DNA from: Streptomyces tardus
GTDB taxonomy: Bacteria > Actinomycetota > Actinomycetes > Streptomycetales > Streptomycetaceae
DNA length: 64,000 bases
Assembly (NCBI RefSeq): GCF_018101125.2
Contig: NZ_JAELVF020000001.1
Location: forward strand, 2,720,130-2,784,129
Direction: 5' to 3'
Of this stretch, positions 40,782-52,267 are shown piece after piece. A program made the translations under genes and the position numbers. Numbering within the stretch: position 1 is the first letter of the stretch; each line of letters begins with the position of its first letter. A model generated the notes under the pieces. It saw only the letters and a list, made by a program, of their open reading frames with translations, did not search any database and had not been told where the DNA came from.

Positions 40782-42101
40782 GTGCCTTATCCAGTTGAAG
40801 CCCCGGTGTCCCAGTCGCTCTTCGACCGCGCCGACCGGGTCACCCCGGGCGGTGTGAACTCTCCGGTGCGGGCGTTCCGCGCCGTGGGCGGAACGCCTCG
40901 CTTTATGGTCTCCGGTTCCGGTCCCTGCCTCACCGACGCGGACGGCCGTGAGTACGTCGACCTCGTCTGCTCCTGGGGCCCGATGATCCTCGGCCACTCC
41001 CACCCGGCCGTGATCGAGGCCGTACAGGCCGCGGTCGCCAGGGGCACGTCGTTCGGTACGCCGGGGGAGGGCGAGGTCGAGCTGGCGGAGGAGATCGTCG
41101 CGCGGATCGCGCCGGTCGAGCAGGTGCGGCTGGTGTCCTCCGGCACCGAGGCGACGATGTCGGCGATCCGGCTGGCGCGCGGCTTCACCGGACGGGCCAA
41201 GGTCGTGAAGTTCGCGGGGTGTTACCACGGCCACGTGGACGCGCTGCTGGCCGCGGCAGGGTCGGGCGTCGCCACCTTCGGTCTGCCGGACACCCCGGGC
41301 GTCACGGGTGCGCAGGCCGGCGAGACGCTGGTGCTGCCGTACAACGATCTGGACGCGGTGCGCGCCGCGTTCGCCGCGCACCCGGGCGAGATCGCCTGTG
41401 TGATCACCGAGGCGTCGCCGGGGAACATGGGCGTCGTTCCGCCCGGCGAGGGCTTCAACGCCGGGCTGAAGCAGATCTGTTCGGAGAACGGCGCGCTCTT
41501 CGTCTCCGACGAGGTGATGACCGGCTTCCGCGTCTCGCGGGCCGGTTGGTACGGAATCGACGGTGTGTCACCTGACCTGATGACCTTCGGCAAGGTCATG
41601 GGCGGCGGCTTCCCGGCAGCTGCCTTCGGCGGCCGGGCCGACGTCATGGCCCACCTCGCCCCGGCCGGACCCGTCTACCAGGCCGGCACCCTCTCCGGGA
41701 ACCCGGTCGCCACCGCCGCCGGTGTCGCCCAGCTCCGGCAGCTCGACGCGTCGGCGTACTCGCGCGTCGACGCCGCCGCGGACGCCGTACGGGCCCTGAC
41801 CGCCGAGGCGTTGGAGAAGGAGGGCGTCGCGCACAGCCTGCAGAGCGCCGGCAGCATGTTCTCCGTCTTCTTCACGCCGGACGGCGCGCCGGTGACGGAC
41901 TACGCGAGCGCGAAGACCCAGGAGTCGTACCGCTTCACCGCGTTCTTCCACTCGATGCTCGCCGACGGTGTGTACCTGCCGCCCTCGGCCTTCGAGTCCT
42001 GGTTCGTCTCGGCGGCCCACGACGAGCGGGCGATCGAGCGCATCGCCGCCGCCCTGCCGGCTGCCGCACAGGCCGCCGCGCAGGCCGAGCCGGCGGCGTG
42101 A
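40782..42101 (+). CDS. hemL: Glutamate-1-semialdehyde 2,1-aminomutase
   Basis: HemL converts the product of HemA, glutamate-1-semialdehyde, into 5-aminolevulinate, the substrate of HemB. The 439-residue class III aminotransferase fold shows [13 protein letters not shown] near 20, [14 protein letters not shown] near 60, [11 protein letters not shown] near 245 and the PLP lysine in [10 protein letters not shown] near 270. The GTG at 40782 follows AGGAG and is preferred over upstream starts. It is separated from the other hem genes by 22 kb here. The phosphatase gene follows at once. Confidence 0.96.
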   Translation: MPYPVEAPVSQSLFDRADRVTPGGVNSPVRAFRAVGGTPRFMVSGSGPCLTDADGREYVDLVCSWGPMILGHSHPAVIEAVQAAVARGTSFGTPGEGEVELAEEIVARIAPVEQVRLVSSGTEATMSAIRLARGFTGRAKVVKFAGCYHGHVDALLAAAGSGVATFGLPDTPGVTGAQAGETLVLPYNDLDAVRAAFAAHPGEIACVITEASPGNMGVVPPGEGFNAGLKQICSENGALFVSDEVMTGFRVSRAGWYGIDGVSPDLMTFGKVMGGGFPAAAFGGRADVMAHLAPAGPVYQAGTLSGNPVATAAGVAQLRQLDASAYSRVDAAADAVRALTAEALEKEGVAHSLQSAGSMFSVFFTPDGAPVTDYASAKTQESYRFTAFFHSMLADGVYLPPSAFESWFVSAAHDERAIERIAAALPAAAQAAAQAEPAA

Positions 42102-42148
42102 GCGACCCCGGCGACGTGTCCACAGCAGCCACCAGCGGAGCGGAACTC

Positions 42149-42862
42149 ATGAGCAGCAGCACCACTTCGGGAGCCGGCACCGGTGTGCCCGACAAGACCG
42201 TCACCGTCGTCCACCTGATGCGCCACGGCGAGGTCGACAACCCCGAGGGCGTCCTCTACGGGCGGCTCCCCGGCTACCACCTCTCCGAGCTCGGCCACCG
42301 GATGGCCGAGCGGGTCGCCGAGCACCTGGCGGGCAACGACATCACCGCCGTCGTCGCCTCGCCGCTGGAGCGCGCCCAGGAGACCGCCGCGCCCATCGCC
42401 AAGGAGCACAGCCTCGACCTGACGACCGACGAGCGGCTGATCGAAGCCGGCAACGTCTTCCAGGGCAAGACCTTCGGTGTCGGCGACGGCGCGCTGCGCA
42501 AGCCGGGCAACTGGAAGCATCTGCGCAACCCCTTCCGCCCGTCCTGGGGCGAGCCGTACATCGAGCAGGTCGTACGGATGAAGGCCGCGCTCGACGCGGC
42601 GAAGGACGCGGCACGCGGCCACGAAGCGGTGTGCGTCAGCCACCAGTTGCCGGTGTGGACGATCCGCAGCTTCGTCGAGCGCCGGCGCCTCTGGCACGAC
42701 CCGCGCAACCGCCAGTGCACCCTCGCCTCGCTGACCAGCTTCACCTACATCGGCGACCGGATCGTCTCGGTCGCCTACTCCGAGCCGGCCCGCGACCTGG
42801 TGCCCGCGCACCTGCTGGCCGGCGCCAAGCCGGTCAAGGGCGCCAAGGGCTTCGGAGCCTGA
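42149..42862 (+). CDS. Histidine phosphatase (phosphoglycerate mutase-like) family protein
   Basis: The 237-residue protein has the RHG signature HLMRHGEVDNPEG with the nucleophile His, the ASPLERAQETA motif and the second catalytic His in VCVSHQLPVW. GGAG lies eight bases before the ATG at 42149; an alternative GTG at 42098 would overlap the hemL stop. It probably shares the hemL transcript. Members dephosphorylate varied substrates, so the specific role is open. It is conserved between hemL and the cytochrome c maturation genes in Streptomyces. Confidence 0.85.
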   Translation: MSSSTTSGAGTGVPDKTVTVVHLMRHGEVDNPEGVLYGRLPGYHLSELGHRMAERVAEHLAGNDITAVVASPLERAQETAAPIAKEHSLDLTTDERLIEAGNVFQGKTFGVGDGALRKPGNWKHLRNPFRPSWGEPYIEQVVRMKAALDAAKDAARGHEAVCVSHQLPVWTIRSFVERRRLWHDPRNRQCTLASLTSFTYIGDRIVSVAYSEPARDLVPAHLLAGAKPVKGAKGFGA

Positions 42863-43036
42863 CGCGGGGTGTGCACGTCCGCCGGTACGGAAGGGCACGA
42901 TCCGTACCGGCGACGCGGCGCACGCTGCCCCGGATCCCTGCCCGGTGTACGGCGGCCCGGCGTTGTTGACCAGCCAGGACGATCGGGACACGGGGGGCGG
43001 GGCGGACCGCTTCAGGGTGCATGCGAAACTTTTCAC

Positions 43037-43687
43037 ATGAGTCTCCGTCGTACCCCCCGGCGCCTGCCGAACCGCCGCGCCACCATGTACGCGGCGGTCG
43101 CGGTGAGCGGGGTCGTACTGCTCTCCGGCTGCGGCGCTGAGGACAAGCCGTCCTCCGACGGGGAGGACAGCCAGTACCTGGCCGGCACCGGCCGGGTGAC
43201 CACCGTGCCCAAGGAGGAGCGGCAGAGCGCCCCGGACCTGTCCGGCGAGACGGTCGACGGCGAGCAGCTCAAGCTCTCGGACCACGAGGGCAAGGTCATC
43301 GTCCTCAACGTCTGGGGCTCGTGGTGCCCGCCCTGCCGCAGCGAAGCCCCCGGCTTCGCCAAGGTCTCCAAGGAGATGGAGAAGGAGAACGTCCAGTTCA
43401 TCGGGATCAACACCAAGGATCTCGACGTCGCCAACGCGAAGGCGTTCGACCGGACGTACGGCATCACCTACCCGAGCTTCTTCGACCCGAGCGGCAAGCA
43501 GGTGCTCCGCTTCCCCAAGGGCAGCCTCAACCCGCAGACGATCCCCTCCACTCTGGTCCTGGACACCGACGGCAAGATCGCCGTGCGGGCGCTGAAGGAC
43601 CTCAGCGAGGAGGAGCTGCGCGAGATCCTGAAGCCCGTCGTCGCGGAGGCGGGCGGCGCCGAGCCGCCCCCGGCGGACGCGAAGTGA
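43037..43687 (+). CDS. ResA/TlpA-like thioredoxin-fold lipoprotein
   Basis: The 216-residue protein has a lipoprotein signal (RRTPRRLPNRR, hydrophobic segment, LLSGC with Cys32) and a TlpA/ResA-type thioredoxin domain with the redox motif WCPPC (Cys97, Cys100) and cis-Pro segment IPSTLVLD near 165. In System II cytochrome c maturation, ResA reduces the CXXCH haem-binding motif of apocytochrome c outside the membrane, with electrons from CcdA, whose gene follows 19 bases on. The ATG at 43037 is the start that gives a signal peptide. Confidence 0.92.
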   Translation: MSLRRTPRRLPNRRATMYAAVAVSGVVLLSGCGAEDKPSSDGEDSQYLAGTGRVTTVPKEERQSAPDLSGETVDGEQLKLSDHEGKVIVLNVWGSWCPPCRSEAPGFAKVSKEMEKENVQFIGINTKDLDVANAKAFDRTYGITYPSFFDPSGKQVLRFPKGSLNPQTIPSTLVLDTDGKIAVRALKDLSEEELREILKPVVAEAGGAEPPPADAK

Positions 43688-43706
43688 ACCCGGGAAGCGG
43701 CACCGC

Positions 43707-44498
43707 ATGCAACTGACAGCAGCAGCCGCGGGCCCCGAGCTCGCGCTCCTGGCAGCCGCGCCCAACGAGACCGTGCTGAGCGGAGCCCTGCTCCTGGCGC
43801 TCCCGGTCGCGGTCCTCGGCGGACTCGTCTCCTTCTTCTCGCCCTGTGTGCTGCCGCTCGTCCCCGGCTATCTGTCCTACGTCACCGGCGTCGGCGGTAC
43901 GGACCTCGCGGACGCCCGGCGCGGGCGGATGCTCGCCGGGGCGCTGCTCTTCATCGCCGGCTTCACCGCGGTGTTCGTCTCCGGCGGAGCCCTCTTCGGC
44001 TACTTCGGCTCGACGCTCATGGAGCACCGGGACGTCATCTCCAAGGTGCTCGGAGTGCTCACGATCCTGCTGGGTCTGAGCTTCATGGGGGTCATCCCGC
44101 TCTTCGGTCAGCGCGAGTTCCGCATCCACAAGAAGCCGGTGCTGGGGCTGGCCGGGGCGCCGATGCTCGGCGTGCTGTTCGGCATCGGCTGGACGCCCTG
44201 CTTCGGCCCGACGCTGGTCGCGGTCCAGGCACTGGCGATGAACGAGGGGAGCGCCGGTCGCGGTGCGCTGCTGATGGTGGCGTACTGCCTGGGTCTGGGC
44301 CTCCCCTTCGTGCTGGTCGCGCTCGCGTTCCGGCGGGCGCTCGGGGCCTTCGACTGGGTCAAGCAGCACTATGTGTGGGTCATGCGGATCGGCGGGCTGA
44401 TGCTGATCGCCGTGGGTCTGCTGCTGGTCACCGGAGTCTGGGACCGCATCGTCTACGACATCCAGGTGTGGTCGAGCGGCTTCACCGTGGGGATCTGA
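43707..44498 (+). CDS. ccdA: Cytochrome c biogenesis protein CcdA
   Basis: CcdA carries reducing power from cytoplasmic thioredoxin across the membrane to ResA-type proteins. The 263-residue protein has six predicted transmembrane helices. The two redox cysteines are in FFSPCVLPLVPGYLSY near 46 and GWTPCFGPT near 160. It is the second gene of the resA-ccdA-resB-ccsB run, with three bases to the next start. Confidence 0.94.
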   Translation: MQLTAAAAGPELALLAAAPNETVLSGALLLALPVAVLGGLVSFFSPCVLPLVPGYLSYVTGVGGTDLADARRGRMLAGALLFIAGFTAVFVSGGALFGYFGSTLMEHRDVISKVLGVLTILLGLSFMGVIPLFGQREFRIHKKPVLGLAGAPMLGVLFGIGWTPCFGPTLVAVQALAMNEGSAGRGALLMVAYCLGLGLPFVLVALAFRRALGAFDWVKQHYVWVMRIGGLMLIAVGLLLVTGVWDRIVYDIQVWSSGFTVGI

Positions 44499-44501
44499 GC
44501 T

Positions 44502-46370
<1,869 letters not shown>

Positions 46371-46373
46371 CAA

Positions 46374-47471
46374 GTGAATCTCGCCGCAGCGGACAACCAG
46401 TCGCTCGCCGACCTCAGCCGGGTGCTGATCCTGTCGGCGATGGCGGTCTACACCTGCGCCTTCGTGGCGCACATCGCCGAGTGGGTGTTCGGCAGTCGCA
46501 GCAGGGTGGCCCGTACGGCCGCCGCGCTGGCACCGAAGAAGAAGTCGCCGTACACCCGGCCGACCGAGAAGGAGACCGAGGCGGCGGCGGGCGCCGGCAC
46601 CACGGTGCTGGAGAAGCCCGAGGTCGTCACCCGCTCCGCGCTCGGCGGCCGTCCAGATCTGCCGGACGGAACCGGCGGCGGCGCCGGAGGCGACGAACAG
46701 GGGGACGTCTACGGCCGGGTCGCCATCGCGCTGACCGTCCTCGCCTTCGCCCTGCACGCCGCCGGCGTGCTCACCCGCGCGTTCTCGGTGACCCGGGCGC
46801 CGTGGGCCAACATGTACGAGTTCTCCATCACCTTCTCCATGGTGATCGTCGGCGCCTACCTGGTGCTGCTGGCGGCGAAGAAGAACGTGCGCTGGCTCGG
46901 TCTGGTGCTGGTCACCACGGTGCTGCTCGACCTCGGTCTGGCCAACACAGTGCTCTACACCGAGAGCGACCAACTGCCGCCCGCGCTCGACTCGGTCTGG
47001 CTCTGGATCCACGTCTCGCTCGCCATCCTCTGCGGCGGGCTGTTCTACCTCGGCGCGGTCGGGACGATGCTCTACCTCTTCCGGGACAGCTACGAGAACA
47101 AGCTGGAGCAGGGCGGCAAGCCGGGCGGTTTCGCCACCTCCGTGTTGGAGCGACTGCCGTCGGCGGCCTCGCTGGACAAGTTCGCGTACCGGATCAACGC
47201 GGCGGTCTTTCCGTTCTGGACCTTCACGATCATCGCCGGCGCGATCTGGGCCGAGGACGCCTGGGGCCGCTACTGGGGCTGGGACGCCAAGGAGGTCTGG
47301 TCCTTCATCACCTGGGTCGCGTACGCGGGTTACCTGCACGCGCGGGCCACGGTGGGCTGGAAGGGCCGCAAGGCCGCGATGCTCGCGATCGTCGCCTTCC
47401 TCTGCTTCCTCTTCAACTACTACGGCGTCAACCTGTTCGTGAACAGCCTGCACAGCTACAGCGGCGTCTGA
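46374..47471 (+). CDS. ccsB: Cytochrome c biogenesis protein CcsB (ResC/CcsA-like)
   Basis: The 365-residue multi-pass protein carries the WWD-type haem-binding motif WGRYWGWDAKEVWSFITW near 300 and conserved histidines on flanking helices, and ends at the membrane. With ResB it transfers haem to apocytochrome c. An extra cytosolic loop (about 45-120) is rich in Lys, Glu and Gly. The GTG at 46374 follows AAGGAG, three bases after the resB stop. It is the last gene of the maturation operon, closed by a terminator. Confidence 0.93.
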   Translation: MNLAAADNQSLADLSRVLILSAMAVYTCAFVAHIAEWVFGSRSRVARTAAALAPKKKSPYTRPTEKETEAAAGAGTTVLEKPEVVTRSALGGRPDLPDGTGGGAGGDEQGDVYGRVAIALTVLAFALHAAGVLTRAFSVTRAPWANMYEFSITFSMVIVGAYLVLLAAKKNVRWLGLVLVTTVLLDLGLANTVLYTESDQLPPALDSVWLWIHVSLAILCGGLFYLGAVGTMLYLFRDSYENKLEQGGKPGGFATSVLERLPSAASLDKFAYRINAAVFPFWTFTIIAGAIWAEDAWGRYWGWDAKEVWSFITWVAYAGYLHARATVGWKGRKAAMLAIVAFLCFLFNYYGVNLFVNSLHSYSGV

Positions 47472-47528
47472 CCGAGCAGTCCGACGCGCGCCGGCCCCCG
47501 CCCGCGCCTCACCACGCACGACCCGTAC

Positions 47529-47562
47529 GACGGCCCGGCGGAAGACTCTCCGCCGGGCCGTC
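47529..47562. terminator. Terminator between ccsB and the deacetylase-like gene
   Basis: A perfect 13-base-arm inverted repeat (GACGGCCCGGCGG / CCGCCGGGCCGTC) with an eight-base loop lies between convergent genes. Confidence 0.85.
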
Positions 47563-47613
47563 GCGCCGTCGCGCCGAGTGCCGTACGGGCGGCCGCGCGC
47601 CCGTACGCCGTGC

Positions 47614-48954
47614 TCACGGTGCCTGGGCACCCGCTCCGTCGGGCTGACCGGACGCCCCCTCGGTGGCACCGGCCGTTTCACCGCCCGTACCGCCGGTGGT
47701 CTCGCCGCCCGTGCCGCCGCCGAGGAAGGTCTTCCAGCCCTCGGCGGGCGCCTGGCCCACGTTCAGCCCGCGCAGCTTCGTCAGCACCGCGGGGTCCTGG
47801 GCGTCCAGCCAGTCCACCAACTGCCGGAAGGACACCATGCGCACGTCCTTGTGGCCGGATTCGGCGATCCGCCTGATGGTGTCCTCGACCGCGTCCATGT
47901 AGATGCCGCCGTTCCACTCCTCGAAGTGGTTGCCGATGAACAGCGGCGCCCGGTTGCCGTTGCAGACGCGCTCGAAGCCGCCGAAGTACGCGTCGGTGGC
48001 CTGCTTGCGCCAGGCAGGGTAGTTCTCCGGCGGACCCTTGGTGGAGGCGTCGGACTGGTTGGCGAGGATGTTGTAGTCCATCGAGAGGACCTCGAAGCCC
48101 TTGCCGGGGAAGGGGATCGACTGGAGCGGCAGGTCCCACACCCCCTGCTTCTTCGCCGGCCAGATCTGGAGCCCGCCCGAGGAGCTGGAGTCGTAGCGCC
48201 AGCCCAGCTCGGCAGCGGTCGGCAGCAGGTTCTCCTGGCCGAGCAGACAGGGCGTACGGGCGCCGATCAGCTCCTTGCGGTAGTCGAACGGCAGCGGCTC
48301 CAGATCGTCGAACCCGGTGTTGGTCCGCCACTTGTTGACGAACTCCACCGCCTGGTCGATCTCCGAACGCCACTGCTGCGACGTCCAGTTCTCCACCGAG
48401 CCCTGGCCACCGCAGAAGTGGCCGTTGAAGTGGGTGCCGACCTCGTGGCCCTCCAACCAGGCCGCACGCAGGTTCTGCAGCGTGAGCTTGATGTTGGCGT
48501 CCTTGAGGTACCCGATGTCGGAGGCACCGACCGGGTTGTTCGGCGGTTTGTAGAGCTTGGCCTTGGACTCCGGCAGCAGATAGAGGCCGGAGAGGAAGAA
48601 GGTCATCGCCGCGCCGTGCTCCTCGGCCACCTTCCGGAAGCGCGGGAAGAGGCCGTTGCCCACTTCGCCGGCGCCGTCCCAGGAGAAGACCACGAACTGC
48701 GGCGGTGTCTCGCCCGGTTCGAGCCGGCGCGGCTTCTCCGGCTGGTTCGGCTGCGGTCCGGTGTCGGCCGTGGAGCCGTCGCCGATCGGCTTGGCCTGCT
48801 CCTTCTTCCCGCCGTCGCCGTCCTGGCCGTCTCCCTTGCCGGGCTTGCCCGAGCCGGACTCGTCCCCTGTGGAGCAGCCGGCGACCCCCATGGTCATGAG
48901 GGCGGTCGCCCCCACACCGAGCAGGACCCGTCGGCTTATCCCGCCATCCGACAT
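47614..48954 (-). CDS. Polysaccharide deacetylase-like lipoprotein
   Basis: The 446-residue protein has a signal with an RR motif (SRRVLLGVGATALMTMGVAGC, lipobox Cys near 27), a Gly/Lys/Asp-rich linker (30-90) and a NodB-like barrel: FVVFSWDGAGE carries the first Asp motif, and GHEVGTHFNGHFCGG the HxxxH-like motif. The C-terminal tail is Gly/Thr/Glu-rich. Members remove acetyl groups from cell-wall or extracellular polysaccharide, but this subgroup is uncharacterised and the motif spacing differs from classical NodB enzymes, so activity is uncertain. GAGGGG precedes the ATG. Confidence 0.8.
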   Translation of the reverse strand: MSDGGISRRVLLGVGATALMTMGVAGCSTGDESGSGKPGKGDGQDGDGGKKEQAKPIGDGSTADTGPQPNQPEKPRRLEPGETPPQFVVFSWDGAGEVGNGLFPRFRKVAEEHGAAMTFFLSGLYLLPESKAKLYKPPNNPVGASDIGYLKDANIKLTLQNLRAAWLEGHEVGTHFNGHFCGGQGSVENWTSQQWRSEIDQAVEFVNKWRTNTGFDDLEPLPFDYRKELIGARTPCLLGQENLLPTAAELGWRYDSSSSGGLQIWPAKKQGVWDLPLQSIPFPGKGFEVLSMDYNILANQSDASTKGPPENYPAWRKQATDAYFGGFERVCNGNRAPLFIGNHFEEWNGGIYMDAVEDTIRRIAESGHKDVRMVSFRQLVDWLDAQDPAVLTKLRGLNVGQAPAEGWKTFLGGGTGGETTGGTGGETAGATEGASGQPDGAGAQAP

Positions 48955-49108
48955 GTACGTGTTCCCCTCACAACGGTGCAGATCTCTCGTGCAGGAGAGG
49001 ATCGCCGCCGGAGGGGTCCGGGTTCCAGAGCGGGAGCGGATTTGCGGAAACTTTGCTGGGCCCGTCAGGCCGTTGAAAGTGGTGCGAGGGGCGGGCGCGG
49101 AACCCGGG

Positions 49109-49531
49109 TCAGCTCTTGGAGGGCGGGGGAGGAGTGTCGTCGGGGCCGCCGGTGTCGCCCTTGCCCTTGCGGTTGCGGCGGAACTCCTCCTCCCAGCGGT
49201 CGAGGGACTCCTCCGCGTCCGGCTTGCGGGCCTGGCCCCCGCCGGAACCCGAACCTTCGTCCTCCCGCAGGGACTTCAGGAAGTCCGGGTTGTCGTCCGG
49301 CGCGACCCAGCGACGCTCGTTCGCCTTGGTGGAGCCGTACGCGGTCTTGCGGGGGCGGCCCACCGCGAACCAGGCGATCGGCCCGATCAGCACCTGGCCG
49401 AAGAGCAGGACGATGATGACCCACATCACCTTCGGCAGCTTGCGCACCTCTTTCTCAGGGGTGTTCAGGCAGTCGATGAAGGCGTAGATCCACACTGCCA
49501 GGACCAGGAGGAACGGCAGGTACTTGATCAT
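49109..49531 (-). CDS. PLDc N-terminal domain (PLDc_N) membrane protein
   Basis: The 140-residue protein has two transmembrane segments (IKYLPFLLVLAVWIYAFIDCL and KVMWVIIVLLFGQVLIGPIAWFAVG), forming the PLDc_N / phospholipase D-nuclease N-terminal module. The C-terminal half is charged and disordered, with no catalytic HKD motif. The ATG at 49531 follows GAGGAG; a longer upstream frame is not supported. It is a common small actinobacterial membrane protein of unknown function, divergent from the UbiD-like gene. Confidence 0.87.
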   Translation of the reverse strand: MIKYLPFLLVLAVWIYAFIDCLNTPEKEVRKLPKVMWVIIVLLFGQVLIGPIAWFAVGRPRKTAYGSTKANERRWVAPDDNPDFLKSLREDEGSGSGGGQARKPDAEESLDRWEEEFRRNRKGKGDTGGPDDTPPPPSKS

Positions 49532-49746
49532 GGGGAACGCTCCTCTGGTACGTCCTGCTGCGACCGCGCTACCAGTCCAGCGTAATGGGCGCACCGCCCC
49601 GACGGGGCACGGGTACGGACCGGACTTTCCCGTACCGCGGGTCACGAGCCGGACATCGGCCCGTCCGGGGCCGCCGCGGTGGTCTCCGAACCGCCAAGGT
49701 GCTCCCGGCCACGGACGGGTCGGCCCGGTAGCCGATACTGGGTCGT

Positions 49747-51192
49747 ATGGCTTACGACGATCTCCGCTCGCTGCTGCGGGCGTTCGAGCGCGACGGTGAA
49801 CTGAAGCGGGTCAAGGCCGAGGTGGACCCCCACCTGGAAGTCGGCGAGATCGTCGACCGGGTGAACAAGGCCGGCGGGCCCGCCCTGCTCTTCGAGAACG
49901 TCAAGGGCTCCTCGATGCCCCTGGCCATGAACGTCTACGGCACCGACAAGCGCCTGCTCAAGGCGCTCGGGCTGAAGTCGTACTCGGACATCAGCGACAA
50001 GATCGGTGGGCTGCTCAAGCCCGAACTGCCGCAGGGGTTCGTCGGTTTCCGGGAGGCGTTCGGCAAGCTCGCCGGGGTCAGCCACGTACCGCCGAAGAAG
50101 GTGAAGGACGCTCCGGTCCAGGAGGTCGTGACGACCGGCGACGAGGTCGACCTCGACCGGCTGCCGGCCACCTTCACCTGGCCCGAGGACGGCGGGTCCT
50201 TCTTCAACCTCGGCCTGACCCACACCAAGCACCCCGAGACCGGCGTGCGCAACCTCGGCCTCTACCGGCTCCAGCGCCACGACCGTCGCACCATCGGGAT
50301 GCACTGGCAGATCCACAAGGACAGCCGCAACCACTACCAGGTCGCGGCCCGGCGCGGCGAGCGGCTGCCGGTCGCCATCGCCTTCGGCGCCCCGCCCGCG
50401 GTGACCTACGCCTCGACCGCACCGCTGCCCGGCGACATCGACGAGTACCTCTTCGCCGGCTTCCTCCAGGGCAAGCGGGTGGAGATGGTCGACTGCAAGA
50501 CCGTGCCGCTCCAGGTGCCCGCGCACGCCGAGGTCGTCATCGAGGGCTGGCTGGAGCCGGGCAGAACGCTGCCCGAGGGCCCGTACGGCGACCACACCGG
50601 TTTCTACACGCCGCAGGAGGACTTCCCGGCGCTGACCATCGACTGCGTCACGACCCGCCGGCGCCCGCTGCTCCAGTCGATCGTGGTCGGCCGCCCGCCG
50701 ACCGAGGACGGTCCGCTGGGCCGGGCGACCGAGCGGTTCTTCCTGCCGCTGCTCAAGATCATCGTCCCGGACATCGTCGACTACCACCTGCCCGAGTCCG
50801 GCGGCTTCCACAACTGCGCGATCGTCTCGATCGACAAGAAGTACCCGAAGCACGCGCAGAAGGTGATGCACGCCATCTGGGGCGCGCACATGATGTCGCT
50901 GACCAAGCTGATCGTGGTGGTGGACAGCGACTGCGACGTCCACAACCTGCACGAGGTCGCCTGGCGCGCGCTCGGGAACACCGACTACGCCCGCGACCTC
51001 AGCGTCGTCGAGGGCCCGGTCGACCACCTCGACCACGCCTCGTACCAGCAGTTCTGGGGCGGCAAGGCGGGTATCGACGCCACCACCAAGTGGCCGGAGG
51101 AGGGCTACGTCCGCGGCTGGCCGAACATGGTCCGCTCCGACCCGGACACCGCCGCCCTCGTGTCCGGGCGCTGGCGGGAGTACGGCCTGTGA
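49747..51192 (+). CDS. UbiD family menaquinone biosynthesis decarboxylase
   Basis: The 481-residue protein belongs to the UbiD decarboxylases, which need the prenylated flavin made by UbiX. The landmarks are MAMNVYGTDKRLLKALG, NLGLYRLQRHDRRTIGMHWQIHKD and the EGPYGDHTGFY loop with the catalytic Glu region. Placement directly before mqnP, with UbiX and MqnE genes a few kilobases on, assigns it to removal of the carboxyl from prenylated 1,4-dihydroxy-6-naphthoate in the futalosine route to menaquinone. Its stop overlaps the mqnP start (GTGA). Confidence 0.92.
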   Translation: MAYDDLRSLLRAFERDGELKRVKAEVDPHLEVGEIVDRVNKAGGPALLFENVKGSSMPLAMNVYGTDKRLLKALGLKSYSDISDKIGGLLKPELPQGFVGFREAFGKLAGVSHVPPKKVKDAPVQEVVTTGDEVDLDRLPATFTWPEDGGSFFNLGLTHTKHPETGVRNLGLYRLQRHDRRTIGMHWQIHKDSRNHYQVAARRGERLPVAIAFGAPPAVTYASTAPLPGDIDEYLFAGFLQGKRVEMVDCKTVPLQVPAHAEVVIEGWLEPGRTLPEGPYGDHTGFYTPQEDFPALTIDCVTTRRRPLLQSIVVGRPPTEDGPLGRATERFFLPLLKIIVPDIVDYHLPESGGFHNCAIVSIDKKYPKHAQKVMHAIWGAHMMSLTKLIVVVDSDCDVHNLHEVAWRALGNTDYARDLSVVEGPVDHLDHASYQQFWGGKAGIDATTKWPEEGYVRGWPNMVRSDPDTAALVSGRWREYGL

Positions 51193-52202
51193 GTGCGGCC
51201 GGCGGCTCCCCGTCCGGCGGCTCCCCGGGCGTCTCCGGCGACCCCGCCGGCGCCCCGGGCGGGCCCGCGGGGGCTTTGGGCGGGTCCGCCGCCACGGTCG
51301 GCGGGCCTTCCGCTCCGGCTGCCGGTGCCGGCGGCCGGGCACGTGCCTTCCTGCGCGTGGTGATGATCGAGCACTCGGTCTTCGCCCTGCCGTTCGCCTA
51401 CATCGCCGCGCTCACCGCGATGTACCGGGACAGCGGGTCCGTGCACTGGTGGACGCTGCTGGTGGTCACGGTCGCGATGGTGGCGATGCGCACCTTCGCC
51501 ATGGCCGCGAACCGGATCATCGACCGCGAGATCGACGCCCGCAATCCGCGCACCGCCGGGCGGGAGCTGGTCACCGGGGCGGTGTCGGTGCGCACCGCGT
51601 GGACGGGCGCGCTGATCGCGCTCGCCGTCTTCTTCGGCGCGGCGGCACTCCTCAATCCGCTCTGCCTGATCCTGTCGCCGCTCGCGGTGGTGCCGATGGT
51701 GGTCTACCCCTACGGCAAGCGCTTCACCGACTTCCCGCACGTCATCCTGGGGCTGGCCCAGATGATCGGCCCGGTCGGCGCGTGGTTCGCGGTGACCGGC
51801 AGCTGGTCCTGGGAGGCGGTCGTCCTCGGCCTGGCGGTGGGTGTCTGGATCGGCGGCTTCGATCTGATCTTCGCCTGTCAGGACGTCGAGGCGGACCGGG
51901 GCGAGGGCGTCGGCTCGGTGCCGGCGCGGTTCGGGGTCGCCGCCGCGCTGTACGCCTCCCGCGCCAGCCACGTCGTGACGCTCGGCATGTTCGTCTGGTA
52001 CGGCCTGCTCACGGATGCGGGGCTGTTCTTCTGGGCGGGGCTGGTGATCGTCGCCGGGGCGTTCGTCTACGAGCACTCGCTGGTGCGGCCGGGCGACCTC
52101 TCCCGGCTGACCCGTGCGTTCTTCACCGTCAACGGCTTCATCGGGATCGCGCTCTTCGTCTGCGCGCTGGTCGATCTCGTGGCGCGCGGACTGACTCCCT
52201 GA
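51189..52202 (+). CDS. mqnP: Menaquinone biosynthesis prenyltransferase MqnP (UbiA family)
   Basis: MqnP attaches the polyprenyl chain to 1,4-dihydroxy-6-naphthoate in the membrane. After a Gly/Ala/Pro-rich leader of about 50 residues, the UbiA fold shows the first Asp-rich motif NRIIDREIDARN near 117 and the second DLIFACQDVEADR near 228, both binding Mg-diphosphate, with about eight transmembrane helices. The GTG at 51189 overlaps the UbiD-like stop by four bases. It matches the S. coelicolor order decarboxylase-prenyltransferase. A terminator follows. Confidence 0.93.
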   Translation: MSAAGGSPSGGSPGVSGDPAGAPGGPAGALGGSAATVGGPSAPAAGAGGRARAFLRVVMIEHSVFALPFAYIAALTAMYRDSGSVHWWTLLVVTVAMVAMRTFAMAANRIIDREIDARNPRTAGRELVTGAVSVRTAWTGALIALAVFFGAAALLNPLCLILSPLAVVPMVVYPYGKRFTDFPHVILGLAQMIGPVGAWFAVTGSWSWEAVVLGLAVGVWIGGFDLIFACQDVEADRGEGVGSVPARFGVAAALYASRASHVVTLGMFVWYGLLTDAGLFFWAGLVIVAGAFVYEHSLVRPGDLSRLTRAFFTVNGFIGIALFVCALVDLVARGLTP

Positions 52203-52231
52203 ACTGCCGGGCGCGGTGCCGCGCCCGTTCC

Positions 52232-52267
52232 GAGCCCCCGGCTCCGCCTTCCGCGGTCCGGGGGCTC
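52232..52267. terminator. Terminator between mqnP and the TetR gene
   Basis: A perfect 10-base-arm inverted repeat (GAGCCCCCGG / CCGGGGGCTC) with a 16-base loop lies at the convergent junction and reaches the TetR stop codon. A shorter hairpin GGGCGCGG-T-GCCGCGCCC lies just before it. Confidence 0.8.
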